A stretch of 64,000 bases of DNA, taken from Rhodobacterales bacterium RIFCSPHIGHO2_02_FULL_62_130. GTDB lineage: Bacteria; Pseudomonadota; Alphaproteobacteria; Rhodobacterales; Rhodobacteraceae. The stretch's first letter is position 1, and every line of letters begins with the position of its first letter. The stretch is taken from NCBI GenBank assembly GCA_001828855.1, contig MHZT01000047.1:1-64000 (forward strand), written 5' to 3'. The translations under genes were made by a program, and so were the position numbers. Of this stretch, positions 58,499-64,000 are shown piece after piece. The notes beneath the pieces are model-generated. The model was not told the origin of the DNA, did no database searches, and saw nothing but the letters and a program-made list of their open reading frames with translations.

Positions 58499-59911
58499 AT
58501 GATGAGCGCGATTGCAAAAGCTCTGAAACTGATCAAGGACGAGGAAATCGAATACGTCGACGTTCGTTTCACCGATCCCAAAGGCAAACTTCAGCACGTG
58601 ACGCTGGTGTCGGATCTGGTTGACGAAGACTGGTTCGAAGAAGGCTTCATGTTCGACGGCTCGTCGATCGCAGGCTGGAAGTCCATTGATCAGTCCGACA
58701 TGAAACTGATCCCCGATGCGGAATCGGTCTATCTGGACCCCTTCTACGCCGAGAAAACCCTCTGCGTGCATTGCAACGTGGTCGAGCCGGACACCGGCGA
58801 AGCCTATGACCGTTGCCCGCGCCAGACCGCTCTCAAGGCCGAAGCCTACCTGAAATCCTCGGGCATCGGCGACGCAGCCTATTTCGGTCCCGAAGCTGAA
58901 TTCTTCATCTTCGACGACGTGCGCTATTCCGTGACCCCGCAGAAAGTGTCCTATCAACTGGACGCCGAAGCAGCCTCTTGGAACACCGACACCGTGTTCG
59001 AAGGCGGCAACTCGGGCCACCGCGCGGCGCACAAGGGCGGCTACTTCCCGGTCAACCCGATCGACGAAGCCCAAGACCTGCGCGGCGAAATGCTGTCCAC
59101 CATGAAGCGCATGGGCATCAAGGTTGACAAGCATCACCACGAAGTCGCCACCTGCCAGCACGAACTGGGCATGATTTTCGGCGGGCTGGTCCAGCAGGCC
59201 GACAACATCCAGAAATACAAATACGTGATCCACAACGTGGCCCACGCCTATGGCAAGACCGTGACCTTCATGCCCAAACCCATGAAGGGTGACAACGGCT
59301 CGGGGATGCACGTCAACATGTCGATCTGGAAAGACGGCAAGCCGCTGTTCGCAGGCGACAAATACGCTGACCTGTCGCAAGAGGCCCTGTGGTTCATCGG
59401 CGGCATCATCAAACATGCCAAAGCCCTGAACGCCCTGACGAACCCCTCGACCAACAGCTACAAGCGCCTGATCCCCGGCTTTGAAGCTCCGGTTCTGCTG
59501 GCCTATTCGGCCCGCAACCGCTCGGGTGCAGTCCGTATTCCGTGGACCGAATCGCCGAAAGCCAAGCGCGTCGAAGCCCGTTTCCCCGATCCGTCGGCGA
59601 ACCCCTATCTGGCTTTCGCGGCGCTGATGATGGCCGGCCTTGACGGCATCAAGAACAAGATCGATCCGGGTCCGGCATCGGACAAGGACCTTTACGATCT
59701 GCCGCCCGAAGAACTGGCCGAAATCCCGACCGTCTGCGGCAGCTTGCGTGAGGCGCTTGAGGCTTTGGAAGCCAACCATGACTTCCTGCTGTCGGGCGAC
59801 GTGTTCACCAAAGACCAGCTTCAAAGCTACATGGCGCTGAAGTGGGAAGAGGTTTACGCCTACGAGCACACGCCGCACCCGATCGAGTATCTGATGTATT
59901 ACTCCTGCTGA
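58499..59911 (+). CDS. glnA: Glutamine synthetase type I
   Basis: A 470-residue GSI enzyme that makes glutamine from glutamate and ammonium. Visible segments are FDGSSIAGWKSIDQSDMKL, FGPEAEFFIFDDV, GDNGSGMHVNMSIWKDGKPL, NRSGAVRIPW and the adenylylation site DLYDLPPEE. The start is at 58499 or 58502 (ATGATG) after AAAGGCAGC. It is in an operon with glnB and followed by a terminator. Confidence 0.97.
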   Translation: MMSAIAKALKLIKDEEIEYVDVRFTDPKGKLQHVTLVSDLVDEDWFEEGFMFDGSSIAGWKSIDQSDMKLIPDAESVYLDPFYAEKTLCVHCNVVEPDTGEAYDRCPRQTALKAEAYLKSSGIGDAAYFGPEAEFFIFDDVRYSVTPQKVSYQLDAEAASWNTDTVFEGGNSGHRAAHKGGYFPVNPIDEAQDLRGEMLSTMKRMGIKVDKHHHEVATCQHELGMIFGGLVQQADNIQKYKYVIHNVAHAYGKTVTFMPKPMKGDNGSGMHVNMSIWKDGKPLFAGDKYADLSQEALWFIGGIIKHAKALNALTNPSTNSYKRLIPGFEAPVLLAYSARNRSGAVRIPWTESPKAKRVEARFPDPSANPYLAFAALMMAGLDGIKNKIDPGPASDKDLYDLPPEELAEIPTVCGSLREALEALEANHDFLLSGDVFTKDQLQSYMALKWEEVYAYEHTPHPIEYLMYYSC

Positions 59912-59932
59912 TCGGTCCAACCGATCCGTTGC

Positions 59933-59964
59933 AAAGGCCGCCCCCGTGGGCGGCCTTTCGCATT
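59933..59964 (+). terminator. Rho-independent terminator after glnA
   Basis: Stem AAAGGCCGCCC/GGGCGGCCTTT (59933-59958), then CGCATTT. The rest of the 332-bp gap to 60244 shows only one weak CtrA-like motif, TTAA-N7-TAAA (60158-60172). Confidence 0.85.
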
Positions 59965-60243
59965 TATGGCCAATTGATCCCCGCGCGGGACAAATCCTGC
60001 CCTGTGCAGCACCGCGAAAATCGGCGGGGCAACCACAGTCCCTTGTGCAAATAGACCATGAGTACCACCGCTGATTGCACGAACCGGCCCCATTTGGCGG
60101 CAATCGCGCGTTCCTTACCGTTTTAACAATGTGGCAGAAACGCAGCACAACCTGTGGTTAAAATCTTCTAAACGCCACACTCGTTTCCAGATGTCAGCAC
60201 AATTGCACGCAAAGGTAGTTCCAATCGAAGAAGGAGAGCTGCC

Positions 60244-61221
60244 ATGTTGGATGCCCCGTTCAGTACGATTGCTCAGCTTGTGTTTGCTGACCCCCAACCG
60301 CTGAACTTCGCCCGCGTCGTGGGCGATCTTCACACCGTGCTGTCGCGCTTTCGCGGGACCAATTTGCGAATCGAATGGGATTGCGAAGACATCGCCCTGT
60401 TCGATCTGCCCGAGGCGCGCATCGTTCTGGGGTGGAATGACCAACCCGGCAAGGGCTATTCTGCCTGTCTGACGGTCTCCGTCGGCCCTCTGCCGTCCGC
60501 CCCCCCCGCAACCGTTGAAACCGGCGGACATGAAAACATGTGCAGCCGCCTGATCGAGCGTCTGCAATCGCGCTTTCCGGCAACGGCAATCCTGTGGCAC
60601 CAGACCGATCAGCCGGTGGGTGCTGACCTTCTGGACGCATTGGTTGAAAAACTGCCCGCTCTGATGGAGCTGTTTCCGTTTCAGGAACCGGCATGGATGG
60701 CCGATGCCATCACCGAACCCTCCGCGTTCCCACCCTCGCCCCTGCGCAGCAAAGCCGAGGATGCCAAGGCCAAGGCCGAGGAAGCCAAGGATCAGGATAT
60801 CAAGGCCGAAGCAACAGCGCAAGTGCGCCCCGAAGCCCCACCACCCCTCCCCCCGCGTGAGGCAAACCAGCGCCCCGCGCGCCATGCCCGCGCCCGCCTT
60901 CGTGCCAAGATCGCCAATGACCGCCCGCACCTGCCACGCCTTCGCAATGCCGAACTGGCACGCATCCGGGCCGCGCTTTACGATCCGGTCGAAGCCGATC
61001 TGCCGCAAATGAACATGCCGCAGATACGGCTTGCCAGCCACGCGATGAATGCCACGCTGATCATGGTCTGGCTGCCACTTGGGGCTGCGGTGATGACCTA
61101 TGGCTTGCTGAAGGGCGATGACATTCACCTCTCGGCGCGGCTGTTGGTGGCGACCGGCACCATTGTCGGACTGGCACATTCTCCGCTTGGACAGACGGTT
61201 GCGGCCATGGCGGGGGTCTGA
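60244..61221 (+). CDS. Membrane-anchored protein of unknown function
   Basis: A 325-residue protein in three parts. An N-terminal globular region (1-150; LNFARVVGDLHTVLSRFRGT) is followed by a charged, Pro-rich linker with a coiled-coil-like KAEDAKAKAEEAKDQDIKAE (170-190). At the C-terminus are two hydrophobic helices (about 268-288 and 297-315). I recognise no named domain. The start at 60244 (MLDAPFSTIA) follows AAGGAGAG. It lies alone between glnA and dddP. The cytoplasmic N-terminus and C-terminal anchor are inferences. Confidence 0.7.
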   Translation: MLDAPFSTIAQLVFADPQPLNFARVVGDLHTVLSRFRGTNLRIEWDCEDIALFDLPEARIVLGWNDQPGKGYSACLTVSVGPLPSAPPATVETGGHENMCSRLIERLQSRFPATAILWHQTDQPVGADLLDALVEKLPALMELFPFQEPAWMADAITEPSAFPPSPLRSKAEDAKAKAEEAKDQDIKAEATAQVRPEAPPPLPPREANQRPARHARARLRAKIANDRPHLPRLRNAELARIRAALYDPVEADLPQMNMPQIRLASHAMNATLIMVWLPLGAAVMTYGLLKGDDIHLSARLLVATGTIVGLAHSPLGQTVAAMAGV

Positions 61222-61319
61222 TCCCCGCCTGCGCGTACCCCACAAAACCGACACCGCCCGTCGCCCTTGGGCAAGCCTGCCCGCCCCTTGCGTCCAAACT
61301 GGCGTAAAGGGAGCCAAGC

Positions 61320-62663
61320 ATGACCCAAACCTACGCCGAGCGCCGCAAGATCGACCCCAGCCGTGGCGACCGCCTTGGCGACGGCACCCCGAACGACAAT
61401 GACCGCGTTGAAATCGGCCCGACCCAGCTTGCCTTTGCCGAATGGCAAGCGGCAGGCCTTGCGCTGCCCGATCTGGCGGCGATGCGCGAATTTCGCTGGA
61501 AACGGCTGGTCGCCAGCCTGAACGCCCGCGATTATGGCGGCATCCTGATGTTTGATCCGCTGAACATCCGCTACGCCACCGACACCACCAACATGCAGCT
61601 TTGGAACAGCCACAACCCGTTCCGCGCCTGCCTGATCTGCGCCGATGGCCATATGGTGATCTGGGAATACAAACAGGCGCCCTTCCTTGTCACCTTCAAC
61701 CCCTTGGTCAAGGAATTGCGATCCGGTGCGTCGTTCTTCTACAATGTCTGCGGCGACAAGGTGGCCGAAGACGCCACCTCTTTCGCAAGGCAGGTGGACG
61801 AGGTGATGCGCGCCCATGCCGGAACCAACCGCCGCCTTGCCGTCGATAAAATCATGATCAACGGGTTGCGTGCGCTGGAACGGGCGGGGTTTCAGGTGAT
61901 GGAGGGCGAGGAACTCACCGAACGCACCCGCGCCATCAAGGGGCCGGACGAGATTCTGGCGATGAAATGCGCCCACCACGCTTGTGAGACTGCCATAGCC
62001 GAGATGGAGGCCGCCACCCGCACCGGCGTCCCGCTGGGCGGCATGTCCGAAGACGACATCTGGGCCGAACTCCACAAAGGCAATATCCGCCGCGGCGGCG
62101 AATGGATCGAAACCCGCCTGCTGGCATCAGGCCCGCGCACGAACCCGTGGTTTCAGGAATGTGGCCCCCGCATCGTGCAGAACAATGAAATCGTCGCCTT
62201 CGACACCGATCTGATCGGCGCTTACGGCATCTGCATCGACATCAGCCGGACATGGTGGGTGGGCGACGCGCGCCCGACCAACGCGATGGTCTCTGCAATG
62301 CACCACGCCCGCGACCATATCAGCACCAACATGGCCATGCTGAAACCCGGCGTGACCATCCGCGAACTGACCTTCGGCGGCCATCAGCTTGAGGATCAGT
62401 ATTGGAAGCAGAAATACTCCTGCAAGATGCACGGGGTCGGGCTTTGCGATGAATGGCCCTTCGTCCCCTACCCCGACGCCCATGTCGAGGGCGCCTTCGA
62501 TGTCGCCCTTGAACCCGGCATGGTGCTATGTGTCGAGGCTTTGGTCAGCCCCGAAGGCGGGGATTTCTCGATCAAGCTGGAGGATCAGGTGCTGATCACC
62601 GAAACCGGCTTCGAGAACCTGACGAAATACCCCTTCGACCCCGCCCTGATGGGGACCGCCTGA
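61320..62663 (+). CDS. dddP: DMSP lyase DddP
   Basis: A 447-residue member of the M24 creatinase/prolidase-like fold that cleaves dimethylsulfoniopropionate to dimethyl sulfide and acrylate. The sequence follows roseobacter DddP from end to end (KIDPSRG, EIGPTQLAF, ATDTTNMQLWNSHNPFRA, FQECGPRI, HGVGLCDEWP). The metal-site residues fall at the same numbers known for characterised DddP: Asp295, Asp297, Asp307, His371, Glu406, Glu421. It stands alone, without acrylate genes nearby. A plain Xaa-Pro peptidase is less likely given these matches. Confidence 0.88.
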   Translation: MTQTYAERRKIDPSRGDRLGDGTPNDNDRVEIGPTQLAFAEWQAAGLALPDLAAMREFRWKRLVASLNARDYGGILMFDPLNIRYATDTTNMQLWNSHNPFRACLICADGHMVIWEYKQAPFLVTFNPLVKELRSGASFFYNVCGDKVAEDATSFARQVDEVMRAHAGTNRRLAVDKIMINGLRALERAGFQVMEGEELTERTRAIKGPDEILAMKCAHHACETAIAEMEAATRTGVPLGGMSEDDIWAELHKGNIRRGGEWIETRLLASGPRTNPWFQECGPRIVQNNEIVAFDTDLIGAYGICIDISRTWWVGDARPTNAMVSAMHHARDHISTNMAMLKPGVTIRELTFGGHQLEDQYWKQKYSCKMHGVGLCDEWPFVPYPDAHVEGAFDVALEPGMVLCVEALVSPEGGDFSIKLEDQVLITETGFENLTKYPFDPALMGTA

Positions 62664-62675
62664 CGGGTCTGGCCA

Positions 62676-62699
62676 AAAATTTTTCGTCCGAAAAATTTT
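62676..62699. terminator. AAAATTTTTCG hairpin, copy 2 (after dddP)
   Basis: An 11-bp inverted repeat AAAATTTTTCG/CGAAAAATTTT around TC, 13 bases after the dddP stop; likely terminator. Same element as at 48661. Confidence 0.7.
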
Positions 62700-62765
62700 A
62701 GGGGGGGCTGGCCCCCCCTCGCCTTTCAGGCTCACCCCCTCAGGATATTTAGGCAAAGGGGATCA
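62700..62765 (+). repeat. Composite intergenic repeat, copy F
   Basis: GGGGGG-CTGG-CCCCCC hairpin, then CACCCCCTCAGGATATTTAG and GCAAAGGGGA, related to copy E. Confidence 0.75.
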
Positions 62766-62846
62766 GGGGAAGGGGTTTGGGTTGCGCTGGGGCAGCGGCG
62801 GGGCTAAGGGGGCCGCGACCCCTTGTTTTGCTGAAAGGCCGCATCC

Positions 62847-64000
62847 ATGATCCCGCGCTATTCCCGTCCCGAAATGGTGGCTTTGTGGTCGCCCGAGACC
62901 AAGTTCCGCATCTGGTTCGAGATCGAGGCCCATGCCTGTGACGCGCAGGCCGCGATTGGCGTGATCCCGAAGGCAAATGCCGAAGCGGTGTGGCGCGCCA
63001 AGGACGTCAACTTTGACGTGGCGCGGATTGACGAGATCGAGGCTGTCACCAAGCATGACGTGATCGCCTTTCTGACCCATCTGGCCGAGCATATCGGATC
63101 GGACGATGCGCGCTTTGTGCATCAGGGCATGACCTCGTCGGACGTGCTGGACACCACCTTCAACATCCAGCTTGTGCGGGCGGCGGATCTTTTGCTGGCG
63201 GGGCTGGACCGCGTTCTGGCCGCGCTGAAAACCCGCGCCTTCGAGCATAAGGACACGGTTCGTATCGGCCGCAGCCATGGCATCCATGCCGAACCCACCA
63301 CGATGGGCCTGACCTTCGCGCGATTCTATGCCGAGATGGCGCGCAACCGCAGCCGTCTGGTCAATGCCCGCGCCGAGGTGGCAACAGGCGCGATTTCGGG
63401 TGCTGTCGGCACTTTCGCCAACATTGACCCCTCGGTCGAAGAGCATGTCTGCGCCCAGCTTGGCCTGACGCCGGAACCGATCAGCACCCAAGTCATCCCG
63501 CGCGACCGTCATGCGATGTTCTTCGCCACTTTGGGCCTGATTGCATCCAGCATTGAAAACGTGGCCATCGAGATCCGCCACATGCAGCGCACCGAAGTGC
63601 TTGAGGCGGAAGAGTTTTTCAGCCCCGGCCAGAAGGGCAGCTCGGCCATGCCGCACAAGCGCAATCCGGTGCTGACCGAAAACCTGACCGGTCTTGCACG
63701 GCTGGTGCGGATGTCGGTGGTGCCTGCGCTGGAGAACGTGGCGCTGTGGCATGAGCGGGACATCAGCCATTCGTCCGTGGAACGTGCGATCGGGCCGGAT
63801 ACCACGATCACGCTGGATTTCGCCTTGCACCGTCTGGCGGGCGTGGTTGAAAAGCTGGTGATCTATCCGCAGAACATGCTGAACAATATGAACAAGTTCA
63901 AAGGCTTGGTCATGTCGCAACGCGTGCTTCTGGCGCTGACGCAGGCCGGTGTCAGCCGCGAGGACAGCTATCGCTTGGTGCAACGCAACGCCATGCGGGT
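62847..64000 (+). CDS. purB: Adenylosuccinate lyase, 3' end beyond the window
   Basis: The first 384 codons of a purine-synthesis lyase that splits SAICAR and adenylosuccinate. It starts MIPRYSRPEMVALWSPETKF, includes HQGMTSSDVLDT and GRSHGIHAEPTTMGLTFARF, and has the fumarase-family signature SSAMPHKRNP. The frame is open to position 64000 with no stop, so the gene continues beyond the edge (usual length about 435). The start at 62847 follows GAAAGG. Confidence 0.95.
   Translation, partial: MIPRYSRPEMVALWSPETKFRIWFEIEAHACDAQAAIGVIPKANAEAVWRAKDVNFDVARIDEIEAVTKHDVIAFLTHLAEHIGSDDARFVHQGMTSSDVLDTTFNIQLVRAADLLLAGLDRVLAALKTRAFEHKDTVRIGRSHGIHAEPTTMGLTFARFYAEMARNRSRLVNARAEVATGAISGAVGTFANIDPSVEEHVCAQLGLTPEPISTQVIPRDRHAMFFATLGLIASSIENVAIEIRHMQRTEVLEAEEFFSPGQKGSSAMPHKRNPVLTENLTGLARLVRMSVVPALENVALWHERDISHSSVERAIGPDTTITLDFALHRLAGVVEKLVIYPQNMLNNMNKFKGLVMSQRVLLALTQAGVSREDSYRLVQRNAMR

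Noticed and set aside
60158-60172. CtrA site TTAA-N7-TAAA before the unknown gene
   Set aside because: One half-site is imperfect, and such A/T motifs occur by chance; kept only as a note.
61320-62663. Annotation as Xaa-Pro aminopeptidase
   Set aside because: The fold is shared, but length, end-to-end motifs and metal-residue positions follow DddP.

Overview
The window is a chromosomal segment of an alphaproteobacterium of the family Rhodobacteraceae. Supporting signs are the high GC content, a Mur-type Fur regulator without CxxC zinc motifs, a B12-dependent (class II) ribonucleotide reductase, a pyruvate dehydrogenase operon in which both E1-beta and E2 carry a lipoyl domain, a complete Rhodobacter-capsulatus-type gene transfer agent (GTA) cluster next to cysE, and a DMSP lyase of the DddP type. 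DddP points to a marine, estuarine or saline-lake relative of the roseobacter/Rhodobacter group. The species cannot be named from the sequence alone.

Layout. 1-136: end of an IS5-family (IS903-like) element, then a 105-bp tandem duplication (279-488). 0.5-7.4 kb: nrdJ, divergent fur/mur, a DMT permease and eno. 7.5-17.7 kb: an FAD oxidoreductase, a cupin, a fatty acid desaturase, rarD, anmK, tyrS, two overlapping cyclophilins, pgk, a class I aldolase and a secreted unknown. 17.8-22 kb: an FtsB-like protein and pdhA-pdhB-pdhC. 22.2-37.4 kb, minus strand: cysE, a small GTA-linked gene and the full head-tail GTA operon (gp15 back to gp1). 37.5-49.6 kb: mltG and fabF, then a TetR-RND efflux operon and two ureohydrolases, then acpP, fabG and fabD. 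The usual fabD-fabG-acpP-fabF-mltG block is therefore split by about 7.4 kb. 49.9-51.3 kb: rpsF-rpsR-rplI. 51.4-56.4 kb: a nucleotidyltransferase-fold gene behind two large inverted repeats, a DMT permease, a PD-(D/E)XK-like nuclease, trigger factor, tRNA-Leu(TAG) and a Hint-domain protein. 56.4-62.7 kb: nnr, glnB-glnA, an unknown membrane protein and dddP. The start of purB runs off the right edge.

How the genes work together. Central carbon genes (eno, pgk, aldolase, PDH complex), nitrogen control (glnB-glnA), type II fatty acid synthesis and ribosomal proteins form the housekeeping backbone. The GTA cluster encodes the phage-like particle that packages random host DNA: terminase, portal, capsid, connectors, tail and baseplate. 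Its lysis and main regulatory genes are not in this window.

Repeats are prominent. A composite intergenic repeat with a conserved GGAGTATTTGGGCCAAGATG-like box occurs six times. A short GTCGGGGT hairpin occurs three times, once inside the nnr reading frame. A TTTTTCG/CGAAAAA hairpin occurs twice. Signals I consider worth testing are the terminator-like hairpin in the GTA leader, the twin inverted repeats before the nucleotidyltransferase gene, the repeat that became coding sequence in nnr, and the ureohydrolase with an Asp at a metal-ligand position.
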